Positions 1-9,614 of a stretch of 64,000 bases of DNA are shown here, one piece after another. The position numbers were made by a program, and so were the translations under genes. The stretch spans positions 372,001 through 436,000 of the forward strand of contig OY725505.1 in assembly GCA_963281255.1 (NCBI GenBank). Direction: 5' to 3'. The notes under the pieces were generated by a model. It was not told the DNA's origin. It saw only the letters and a list, made by a program, of their open reading frames with translations, and did not search any database. Each line of letters opens with the position of its first letter. The stretch's first letter is position 1. The DNA is from Aphrocallistes beatrix (taxonomy: Eukaryota; Porifera; Hexactinellida; Sceptrulophora; Aphrocallistidae).

Positions 1-1
1 G

Positions 2-1535
2 AAAGGAAATCCGGACAGTTTACAGAATTTGAGGATTGGAAGCTATGGTCGTGTATGCAAAGTTTGTTCATTTTCGCCACGGACTAAAGGACATGTTGGT
101 GAGTTATATAGTATACTACAGTGGAAGTATTTTATCCATCGTTTTTGTCGCTGGCCTTTGTAAACATTGTTTTATTATTACACAGTAACTCTATTAGAAA
201 AAGTCGTGTTTTTGTCGCCTAGGCTATGAAATCAATTGACAAAACTAATTCGATTGTCATAGCTAGAAATACACATATTACAAGTATCATATTATGAGTA
301 TACTGGAAGAAAATTGTTCTAAACCGAGGAACGATTCTTAATAACTTTCACATTTTAGATTCGAGAGTGACTGAACCAACTAGACCCTTTGATCCTACCG
401 GACCACCAGCACCTTATGGACAGCCAGGATCTAGTGGAGATAAAGGTAAATACAAGTACTATATCAATACATTTTACAAGTCTTCTGTGATTGTAATAAT
501 GGTCTAGGAATTTTTAATTTTGTGAAAAAAATAAATGTTAACTTTAGCAGAATTTGTTGTACCTATCAAACTTTGCTGAATTGTGCTAGCTTACAATAGC
601 ATTGAATGTTGCATACAAATCAGTACATGAAAATTGAACAGACTCACGTGAAAAAAAATGTTACATATAACTGCCACATTTAATAACACTTTTGAATTCA
701 CGCATTATATTGAAATACAGTCGCAATTTCGAAGACCCTAGTTAATAGGATAATCAATAGATAGACGCCTTAAATACAAAAAATATAAACAAGATGCGTT
801 TTGGAGTAAAAAGAGTTAAAGGCTGGATTCGGTTAACCCTAATTTGCCTTAGGAATGTAAATTGAAAGTGAAAGTTAATTGAAAGTAAACTGAAAGTGAA
901 AATGAAAGTGGGAATTTTCTATTTATACCTTTGACCCCAAGGTCAGATTAGGGTTTAACCGGCTAACCGCCGTCAATCACGGTTAACGGTTAAGAAAATC
1001 TTGAATCGGTTAGCCGATCTGCTTTATTTTCTAAATATTAAGACTAATTTCATTGCTTTTCGATGGAGATTCATGAATATTACTTCTAAAATTTTGATAA
1101 TACAATATTATTTCTATTTTTCTAACCAAATAGTATATTTCGAGACCACTGAAAATTGTAAATTTTTTAATATCAGGTTAAATATTAGTCGACAAATCCA
1201 TATTTATACTAATTAATATTGACATCGGTTAACCGATTAACCACCCTGGAGGAAACCAAAATAACCGACCCCGAAAATATGTTAACCAACCCCAGCCCTG
1301 AAGAGTTAAATAAAAAGAATCATTTATAAATCACCCAAAGAATACGAATAATATGAAAATGCTAGAGTTAGCAAAGCTTCCATATTATATAAAATGTTTA
1401 ATTTGTGTAGGTGATAGAGGTAGGAGAAGTGTGTCTGGAGAGGAACCAGGAGCACCTGGTGAACGTGACTACGGAAACTGGTGGGGCTGTTTTGATCCAG
1501 TGCCAATCCCTTGTTGCGGGATATGTCAGTATTAA
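2..1535 (+). CDS. Collagen-like gene, 3' part (5' end outside window)
   Basis: Three exons fit one reading frame with phase-1 junctions: 2-98, 359-445 and 1411-1535. Each is bounded by GT/AG (gtgagt, gtaaat donors; ttttag, gtgtag acceptors). The first visible exon encodes the end of a collagen chain followed by NLRIGSYGRVCKVC, the same short segment that closes the collagen exon in the lectin genes at 4469 and 9615. The second adds a proline-rich linker with GPPAPYGQPGSSGDKG. The last carries a few Gly-X-Y triplets and ends in WWGCFDPVPIPCCGICQY and a stop. It is probably a secreted extracellular chain whose Cys cap forms disulfides. No lectin or Ig exon is visible in the 965-base second intron. 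The 819-1308 hAT-like insertion lies in that intron. The start is off the left edge, so the N-terminus is unknown. Confidence 0.7.
819..1300 (+). mobile_element. Non-autonomous hAT-like element, copy 1
   Basis: The element begins AAGGCTGGATTC and ends CCCCAGCCCTG or one base earlier, an imperfect terminal inverted repeat. It is flanked by the 8-bp direct repeat AAGAGTTA (811-818 and 1301-1308), the target duplication length of hAT transposases. A second copy in opposite orientation lies at 23675-24060. The interior is rich in GGTTAACCG and encodes no transposase. It carries a nested piggyBac-like MITE at 837-954. Confidence 0.8.
837..954 (+). mobile_element. piggyBac-like MITE nested in the hAT-like element
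   Basis: The element starts CCCTAATTTG and ends AGATTAGGGT, and is bracketed by TTAA at 833-836 and 955-958, the canonical piggyBac target. The host repeat copy at 23675-24060 has an uninterrupted GGTTAACCGG at this place, giving an empty site. The internal sequence is made of GAAAGTGAAAGT-like runs and matches the copy at 46938-47053. Confidence 0.85.
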
Positions 1536-2302
1536 GCATCATGCCATGCACCACATAATTAATTATTCTTCTTCTTTCTCAATATGTTACTGTACATAAA
1601 CATTATGATACATTTGTATAGGTGTGTGCATTAGCTGAAATATAATCCATCTTATGATACAAGTGTATAATGTTTCTGTAAAGATGTGAAGTGATAATTA
1701 TATTCATACATTAAAAAATCTAAGTTAGAACGGAGGCTCAATACTAAGGTTGTAATTTGCGAATTAAGTCGAAGTATTGCAGCTCTTATATACAGGGGCG
1801 AGATTTTAAAAACATGGGGGAGGGATGGTACGAATTTTCCCAGTATCCAATCTTAAATATAAACAAAAAAAAGTTAATTCAGGACTTAGAATTCGAGTGT
1901 AAAAGAAGTGTAACGTTTTTATTTATCACTTTTTTAGACAAAATTATTGCAAAATAATGAGAAAATGTTTCGTTGATTCCATATCTGCACACGTGTTGAG
2001 TAGTGCAAAAAAATAGTTTCAGTTTCACCTGATATTAATTCTGCTTGAAGTATATTACCTATCAAAACCAATTTTAGAAGATCCTACGCTGGGTTAGTTT
2101 CAATCCGTATTACGCATTTGGATAATTGATCAATGTTCTCATATCTACATGGACAAATATTCTGTGATACAACAACCAAAATGGTATATGTAGGAGTGAA
2201 TAAGATTACGTTGTCACGTTATTTCATAACATGCGTCAATACCATTGAATAATCAGATATAAAAGCAATTGTTGAACTAACAAATATAAATAATATAAAT
2301 AG
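1536..2302 (+). other. Spacer between two collagen-like genes
   Basis: No coding exon, RNA gene or clear repeat is recognisable. No signal-peptide exon resembling those at 4469 or 9615 is seen upstream of the collagen exon that begins near 2303. Confidence 0.5.
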
Positions 2303-3542
2303 TATGGGCCTAGTGGTATATGTGAAGGTCCACCAGGTCCACCAGGTATAAAGGGAGAGATGGGAGTAAAGGGACTTGACGGACAACCTGGTGTGGATGG
2401 AGGCAAAGGTGATCGTGGCCCGAATGGAATACCTGGCAATTATGGTCCACCAGGTATACCAGGAATAAGAGGGGATCCTGGTGTACCTGGAGAACCTGGT
2501 GCGAGAGGATTTCAGGGTCCACCTGGTGTAAAAGGAACAAATGGAATCCCGGGACCTAGCGGAATACCTGGAAATCCAGGAACTAAGGGTGAACCTGGTA
2601 ATTTAAATGATTTGAAGATTGGACCATCTAGAACTCTCTGCAAAGATTGTTCAAGGACGAAAGGTTATTACGGTGACTTATATTTAAATATATTAATTAG
2701 AAGCTTCCAGGTGCAGTTCAAGGCAAAAATATGCTTGCAGTTGTGGTACATAATTAATTCACATGATTAACTCATAATTACAAAGCAATTCTTTTACACA
2801 AAACACAATTAGTTAATGTTTACGGCTAAAATTTGCGTCATATGAGATTTTGAACCTAAATTCAGATGTGCATTTGCGTTAGATTTTTTGAGGCGTCTGT
2901 TCTCCTGATAGACACTAATAATTTGAAACGGTTGTTATCTTAAATGTCCGAAATATAAATTGTATGCTAGTTGTCTTTTTGAGTATATATATAAGGGAGA
3001 TCAAGGTAATACGACAAAGTTGATCGTAGTGCTAAGTCAAATTTGCAGAAAATGCAATAAATTTATTCGAAATTCGAAAGTTATATAATTTTGAGTTAAA
3101 ACTAGTTTATCGCTTATAAGGAAGAAAAATTACACAACAGAAGAACCTCGTTAATAGGAATTACAGGGTCACGGTCTAAATTTATTCGTATTATTTATTA
3201 ACCAGAGTGATTTATACATGTATGTTTTTCCACCTTAGGGGATAAAATAACTGTTCGTATGGAATTTCGATTATCTGTGTTTGTATTAACGAGGTTCTAC
3301 TGTATAAAAGCTTCATGTCTCTAGGAACCCAAATAAACGAGAGCATAATAAGATGTGAAATTAGAATGAATTGGGAAATGTATATTAATAATATTTGTCC
3401 AATCTGTCTAGGTGAGAGAAGCAGGAGGGGGGCTCCTGGAGCACCTGGAGCACCTGGAGCACCTGGTCTTACTCCTGGACCACCAACTGGTCCACCTGGA
3501 TGTTTTGAATCAATATCTTGTTGCAATGGATGCGTTTACTAA
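2303..3542 (+). CDS. Collagen-like gene lacking a visible signal-peptide exon
   Basis: The collagen exon runs from about 2303 (acceptor aatag; in-frame stop just upstream) to a donor near 2660-2672, and the terminal exon is 3412-3542 (acceptor ctgtctag). Exon 1 encodes about 33 Gly-X-Y triplets (G-P-P, G-I-P, G-E-P types) followed by [17 protein letters not shown], homologous to the NLKIGASGE-CRVC segment of the lectin genes. The terminal exon has [13 protein letters not shown] and ends [17 protein letters not shown] see no upstream exon with MKLLL-type signal and coiled coil. Either a distant 5' exon is missed or the gene is 5'-truncated; an ATG at 2360 would give a non-secreted product. The donor choice (2660 or 2672, gtgact) is uncertain. 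No lectin or Ig exon is present in the intron. Confidence 0.65.
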
Positions 3543-4468
3543 TAGGATTGAGTGTTACCTCTACATTCCAGCGATTCAAGAACTGCTGTGTTGTGTGAAC
3601 ATGTACTACTTTGAGCTCATATTAACAAATTATGGAGTGTGTTAATTAATCTGTTAGGATCTTATCATATCAGAAGATTTTGCTTTGATTAAACTGTATT
3701 AACGTAATTTATATATGCTCTAACAAGTATTAGGAAAGAGAGTCACTTAATTTGGGGGTGAGGGAGAGATTATTCCTAATAATATAAGTTAAGCTATTCA
3801 AGCGGGTGGCGGAATTTTTGTCCCTGGAATTTTCGTTCTGGGAATTTCATCTCTGGAAATTTCGTGTCTTAAGAGATTAAAATAAACGAGCAATAACATG
3901 GAGAGGGTGAAAGCGGCTTTTGGTTGAGAAATAGGTAAGATCGAAGGGACGAAAATTCCAAGGAGGAAAGTCATCCTGGAACTTACCTATGGTAGCCTTT
4001 TATATTCGTTGTAGTATACATTAGATAGAGAGACTATTTATATTCTCAAATTACTTCCAAATAATTATCATCAATAGTGTCCATCTAGCACTGTCCACTA
4101 GTGAATACAGCTTTGGAAAGTCACTGTTGCATATAGAATGTACTAAGATGCCTTCCAAACGAGTTGGCTTTGATCGTCTCTGAAGGAATTTTTTAACTAG
4201 CATACTCAATACATTAATCCAAATGCCTACACAAATTCTTATCGATCACTATCTACATGTTTCTACGTATATCTACCTACACGTGCACGTGTCCTGTAAT
4301 ACAACTAGAAATATGATATCTTGATGATATCGAGTTATAAAGAAGACACCGTCACATTCTTTCAAAAATGGAAAGAAACCATTAGGTTTAGGAGTGCTTG
4401 GAGGTTTTAGTAATATAAACACAATCGTTGAGCAATAAAATAGAATCATATTCAGATATAGTAAAATA
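3543..4468 (+). other. Spacer upstream of lectin gene A
   Basis: No exon is recognised. A short stretch near 3815-3860 repeats CTGGAATTTTCGT-type units imperfectly. The promoter-proximal repeat found upstream of the 9615 and 20263 genes is absent here, and I see no clear TATA box. Confidence 0.4.
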
Positions 4469-6272
4469 ATGATAAAATTACTGTTAATTTTAACAACTTG
4501 TGTGAATATCACATTTGCATTAAGTGATAATATTCCTCTTCAATCATGGGTTGAAGGATCGAAAACGGACTTAATTACTGAAATAATGGAAAAGGTTACA
4601 CACAAGCTGGAAACTGAATATGCAACAATAAAGAAATTAGAAGCCGAATACACAACAAAAATTAAATTTGAAAAACTAGAAGAAGAACTTGAAATGAAGG
4701 TGATAAGGGTGATATGGGAATAGAAGGACCTAGAGGGGAAAACGGAACCGATGGCATACCTGGTCCAATAGGACCCCATGGCATACCTGGTCTAATAGGA
4801 CCTATGGGCCCGAGTGGAAGTATTGGGATACCTGGAGAACCTGGTAGAAACGGAACACCTGGGGAACCTGGCATTAATGGTGCACAAGGTCCAACAGGAC
4901 CTATAGGCCTGACTGGTAGAATAGGAATACCTGGAATTCCTGGTTACGATGGAAGACCTGGAAGACCTGGACTATCTGGTTATGATGGAAGGCCTGGAAA
5001 AACAGGAGACCCTGGTAGTAATGGACCACCTGGTCCAATAGGACCTAAGGGATCGAGTGGTACTGTTGGAGCAAACGGAGAACGTGGTCCAATTGGACCT
5101 GTGGGTGCGATTGGTGATATAGGATTTCCTGGAATACCTGGTCCATCAGGACCTCAAGGATTTAGCGGTCCTGTTGGAGAACCTGGTCAAATTGGACTGC
5201 GTGGTGAGAGAGGAATGCCTGGAGTTCCTGGTATCAATGGAACACGTGGGGAACCTGGTCCGAGAGGAATACCTGGAGATGATGGAGATGATGGAGATGA
5301 TGGAGATGATGGATACCTCAATTCAGGATATTTGAGTTTAAGTAATTTGAAAATTGGAGCATCTGGTGAAATGTGCAGAGTTTGTTCAACGACTATCAGT
5401 GAGTTGTATTTAAATACATATATTAATTGGAAGTTATTTTCACGATGAGTGTAAAGTTTTAATCTTTTTTTGTAAAAGGGAGGAGCCAAGAACTAGCGGA
5501 GAGAGCGACGGAAGGGAGAACAAAAATAGCTGTAGATCGATATTTGAGTGTCTAAGATTCAAAATAATTTTATGGGGGGATAGGGCCTTCCAGGCACCCT
5601 TTACGAACAACCGCTCCCCCACTCACTTTTATAAACATGAGAAAACTTTTACGCAATAAATTAAGTGTCTTTTAAGGATCTGACAATAATTTGTGCTGGA
5701 AAATGGTAAATAGTGACTTGTAAAGCTAGTAATACTTTGTGCTCAAAATTATTTAATTAATTACTTGTATATGTGTTATACACTTGTACAAGCGCGCTTC
5801 GCTTGCTTGCGCTACGCGGCTGGCGGACACTTCGTGTCCGCCGGAGGCTCCCTTCGGTTGCCTGGAGGTGACATTGGTTAATTATAAGGGAGATATTATC
5901 TCTGAATATGTCCATCTTAGTTTTAAAATCGATATCACTCGAAAAATGACATAATTTCATCATTTTTTAATGATAGTTGCATCATATGTGAGGTATGTTA
6001 GTATACATATTCTATTAAAATTTCAGCCTTCTATCTTCTATAATGGCTGAGTTATGCCCGAATAACTGTGTTGCTTAACTTTTGAAAATGTGACAATAAC
6101 GTCATAATTCCATGATGAGTCGACATTTTGCTCTGAGCTCAGAACTTACTGGAGCCATAGCCAAAATACTCCAACATGCCAAAAATCAGCTTTCTGTGCC
6201 TGGCAGTTTCTTCAATCAATTCGTTACAGATATATCCTTACTATTAAAACTCGATTATTGTTTGTTTGTGTA

Positions 6273-6329
<57 letters not shown>

Positions 6330-8604
6330 GTAACGAATTGATTGAAGAAACTGCCAGGCCCAGAAAGCTGATTTTTGGCATGTGGGAGTATTTTGGCTAT
6401 GGCTCCAGTAAGTTCTGAGCTCAGAGCAAAATGTCGACTCATCATGGAATTATGACGTCATTGTCACATTTTTAAAAGTTAAGCAATACAGTTATTCGAG
6501 CATAACTCAGCCATTATAGGAGATAGAAGGCTGAAATTTTAATAGAATCTGTATACTAACACGTCTCACATATGGTGCAACTATCATCAAAAAATGATGA
6601 CTCATCACTTTGCTATGACGTCATCATTACTCATCAAAAATTTTAAAAATTGATAAATTTGGTGATTTTTTTCGTGCAATATCGATTATAACAGTAGGAC
6701 AGACGTATTTAAAGATGTTATTTCCCTTATAATTAATCAATGTGACCCCAGGCGCCCAAAGGGCGCCTCCGGCGGACACTTTGTGTCCGCCAGCCGCGCA
6801 GCGCAAGCAAGCGAAGCGCGCTTGTATATATATATGCACAAACAAACAATAATCGAGTTTTAATAGTGAGGATAATCTTTATCAAAATTTAAATTAACTA
6901 ACTAGTATAATATTAATTATAATATCATTACTATGTCATATAAAGAATTAACATACCAAATTACTAACCATTATTTCTAGATTTTTGTGCAGATCTTACT
7001 ATCTTGCAAATTTCATTTTAATTATAGTTGTTCCTAAAAGTGGATGCGATCTGATCACAGAGAGTGGGGTATGTGTCAGTTTTCTCACCAGCAGAGGATC
7101 AAATTGGGCAACAGCTCGTAGTGAATGTGCCAAATGGGGCGGTGACCTTGCTTCTATCACTAATAGTAATGAAGATAGATTGTTCGACTCAATAGCGAGT
7201 GTACGTCCAACAGCGTGTTGGATTGGGTTCAATGATATAGAAAGAGAAGGAGAATGGAGATGGGCTGATGGTACTGAGAATAGTTTCACAAATTGGGAAC
7301 CTGGTAATCCTAGTAGTGATAAGCAAGATTGCGGAACGAAGTACTGGCTAGGCCCTAAATGGGATGATGATACTTGTCATGAATTGAAAAGATGCTATTT
7401 CTGCAGTGCTAAAGGTAAATTTTTTAAATGCATTCTACCAATTACATACATGTTACCCGTTTCGTTTTGGCGGTTATCCCGCTTTTCTCACTCTTCTATT
7501 GAACACATTTTCACGAGTGTCCCGTTTTGAGGTGAAATTTCTTCATTATGTCCCGATCTTTTTGGGTACATGTATAATACTTTTCTATAAAGTAAACAAC
7601 TTCTCAAAATAGAATAGATTGAGCAACTCCAGGCGCCCTCAAGGCGACTCTGCGGACACCCAGTGTCTCGCAAGCCGCGCAGGGCAATCAAACGAAGCGT
7701 GCATGTAATGAATAATATGCCATTGTATCATAGAACTAAGGGGGTTGGAATTATTAATGTTCAATTGCCTTAGTTATTCCTTTTCAAATAAAAGAAGAGC
7801 AAACATTCATTACTGCGGTGAATGGAGAGATCTACCAAAATGCAACTCTCTATTGCATCACAGAAAACAAGAACTCTCCAAGGGTGACTTGGAGGTACGT
7901 AGATCCAGCTGGGAGTCAATCATTTCTCAGGAGTACAACTGATGTCAATACAGGAGTTAGTGCTCTAACTGTGACTACTGATAAACCAGGCTACTACTCG
8001 TGCCAGGTCACTCAACAAGGAGGAGTCAGTAAGAGATATGGCGTATGGTTGCATCCTTTGCTGTTAGCAGGTATATATCAATACGTACTTACTTGTAACT
8101 TCCATATGTTACTTGTAAATAGTTATTGATTTGAATCGACATCAAAACAAGGAACAGGGATGCCATAATTGACCTAAAAAAATTGCACGGATTTTTTGCC
8201 AACTGTTTACATGCTACTTTCTTTTATCCACCATTTTGCTTTAGTTATACGTGCTGTAGAAATATTCGAGTAATTTCAGAATCGGAATTTTCTTAACCAT
8301 ATCAGTTTTAAGGTGCCTGGGAATTTACTTGCTACTTTATTTTGACCGCCATCCACAATATTTATTTACTACCTTTTTCCCTCCGAAGAATAAAATGATA
8401 GTAAGTAGCAAGTAAATCCCTGATAAGGAGAGCAGATGGAATTATCTATGTTTAATCTGTGTAGATGAAAGCAGGGGGATATCTTCTGGAGTGCGTCGTG
8501 AACTACCTGGTCAAACTGGACCACCGGGACCACCGGGACCACCTGGATCACCTGGATACTGTTTTGAATCAATACCTTGTTGCCAAGGATGCGGTTACTA
8601 CTAA
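4469..8604 (+). CDS. Collagen - C-type lectin - Ig protein, copy A (frame broken in exon 1)
   Basis: Predicted exons: 4469-5398, 7028-7414, 7795-8070, 8465-8604; all junctions are phase 1 with GT/AG. Exon 1 starts with a hydrophobic signal peptide, then [14 protein letters not shown] and a Glu/Lys-rich coiled coil, then about 65 Gly-X-Y triplets and NLKIGASGEMCRVC. Exons 2 and 3 are a C-type lectin and an Ig domain. Exon 4 adds [13 protein letters not shown] and the cap CFESIPCCQGCGYY. The architecture resembles soluble collagenous lectins such as collectins, with an Ig domain added, so a secreted oligomeric recognition or matrix protein is inferred. The frame that starts at 4469 stops at 4721-4723. 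The collagen frame is shifted by -1 and has its own stop at 4690-4692. Compared with the 25026 gene, the end of the coil and the Cys-x-Cys are missing. It may be a pseudogene, an assembly error, or a product starting at ATG 4714 without a signal peptide. Confidence 0.75.
5785..6877. mobile_element. Inverted pair of TIR elements in intron 1 of gene A
   Basis: 6236-6877 is bounded by inverted repeats of about 35 bp (ACTATTAAAACTCGATTATT and its complement near 6840-6875). The adjoining 5785-6238 is an inverted copy of most of its interior, so the pair forms arms of several hundred bases. A (TA)n run occupies about 6269-6327. Each outer edge carries the GC-rich block AGCGCGCTTCGCTTGC with the hairpin GGCGGACAC/GTGTCCGCC. 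No coding potential is seen. The equivalent intron of gene B (10251-10827) lacks it, so it arrived after the gene duplication. Confidence 0.75.
7028..7414 (+). CDS. C-type lectin domain exon of gene A
   Basis: A symmetric phase 1-1 exon of 387 bases encodes one complete C-type lectin-like domain. Landmarks in order: CDLITESGVCVSF, WATARSECAKWGGDLASI, WIGFNDIEREGEWRWADG, NWEPGNPSSDKQDCG and WDDDTCHELKRCYFC. The EPN/QPD position reads N-P-S and the usual WND reads W-D-D, so calcium-dependent sugar binding is possible but sugar preference cannot be assigned. The WIG core and paired cysteines are intact. Confidence 0.9.
7446..7708. repeat. GTCCCG-type repeat and GC-hairpin remnant in intron 2 of gene A
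   Basis: 7446-7600 contains the repeated GTGTCCCGTTTT and GTCCCGAT blocks of the dispersed family also seen at 11250-11395, 31995-32135 and 48517-48679. 7629-7708 is a degraded copy of the GGCGGACAC hairpin block. Confidence 0.55.
7795..8070 (+). CDS. Immunoglobulin domain exon of gene A
   Basis: A symmetric phase 1-1 exon of 276 bases. It shows the canonical Ig pattern: ATLYC, VTWRY, ALTVTTDKPGYYSCQV, then a G-strand-like SKRYGVWL. It fits a single I- or V-like domain. The acceptor (AAAG/AA) was chosen because it restores the frame from the lectin exon and matches copy B. Confidence 0.85.
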
Positions 8605-9614
8605 GATCTTCCGTACATTCCAGATTCCAGAGATTTAAGAATAATTGTAATGTGATCCTGTATAATATAGTTGTATTATACATATGTGTATAATGCTGTA
8701 TTATGTCGTATTATATAAGTGTGTGTTAATTAATGAATTAAAGTCTTATTATGCAATGAGATTTTGTTTCGTTTAACAAGTATGAGTTAGCAATGAATAT
8801 ATATTAGGGATGGGACGGATGTGAGGTTTTGCAATCCGCGGATGCAAATGTGTATGCAAGCCAGGGGTGGCATCCTGAGTATTTGCCTCGAGTTTGATCC
8901 TGCGGCCCCGGATTTCACCTCATTAAAAAAACAATCATAACAATAATAGTTGGTCCGGAAGGTGTACCTGGACACCGATGTTCTGTATCAGCTATTTTCC
9001 ATCTGGATTCTACGGAATATTATATTCTAATTCTAGATAATCTGATACGTAGTGCTATGCAGTATTTAAATTAATCTCCATCCGACAATATTAACCCTAT
9101 TACTCTGTTCTAAGATTCAATCACCGCCACCAGGTATACTCATCACCTCCATACTATATAGTGGTTAAGACTAGACATACTAGGTGTTACTGTCACTTTA
9201 TGATTACTTTTAAATTTCAAAACACTTTTAGAAGTTGGCGACTAAACTATAATAGACATCACCTGCAAACTAAAAAGTCATAATAATATTATGTATTGAA
9301 GTGCTACAGTGGCCCTTAGTCATATTCTAAGATTTACAAAGATCGAGTTAAGTACATTATATAGTCATTAAAGAAGCACTTTCAAAAGTTAGTCATATTG
9401 CTTTTAATAGCATTTAATAGCTTTCAATAGTTAGTCATATTCTACGAAGATTTGCCCTTAAAGTTAAATGTATTATAAAATTCATAAGAAATACGTTTTG
9501 AAATGATTACAACCCACACTCATTGAATATTGAATATGACATCAACAGAATCAGAGGTTTCTGTGTATTTAAGCATCTGATATAGCTCAAATTATAAGAA
9601 CAATATTCGGAATA
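8605..9614 (+). promoter_or_regulatory. Intergenic region with duplicated promoter-proximal block for gene B
   Basis: About 9235-9560 is a block also found upstream of the collagen at 20263 and near 17740-18010, 19040-19330 and 19855-20160. It holds three copies of TTAGTCATATT (near 9311, 9391 and 9436). A TATA-like TATTTAAG at 9566-9573 lies about 45 bases before the ATG at 9615. The same TATTTAAG occurs at 12707-12714 and 20214-20221 ahead of the next collagen genes. Promoter function is inferred. Confidence 0.5.

Noticed and set aside
4690-4723. Programmed -1 ribosomal frameshift in gene A
   Set aside because: No slippery heptamer is visible, and the relatives show that about 90 bases are missing here, which is better explained by a deletion.
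4700-4723. A 24-base intron (gt...ag) repairing gene A
   Set aside because: It is far too short for splicing and is a multiple of three, so it would not restore the frame.
6112-6445. Two near-identical 73-aa ORFs on opposite strands
   Set aside because: They are the two arms of an inverted transposon pair running into a (TA)n tract.
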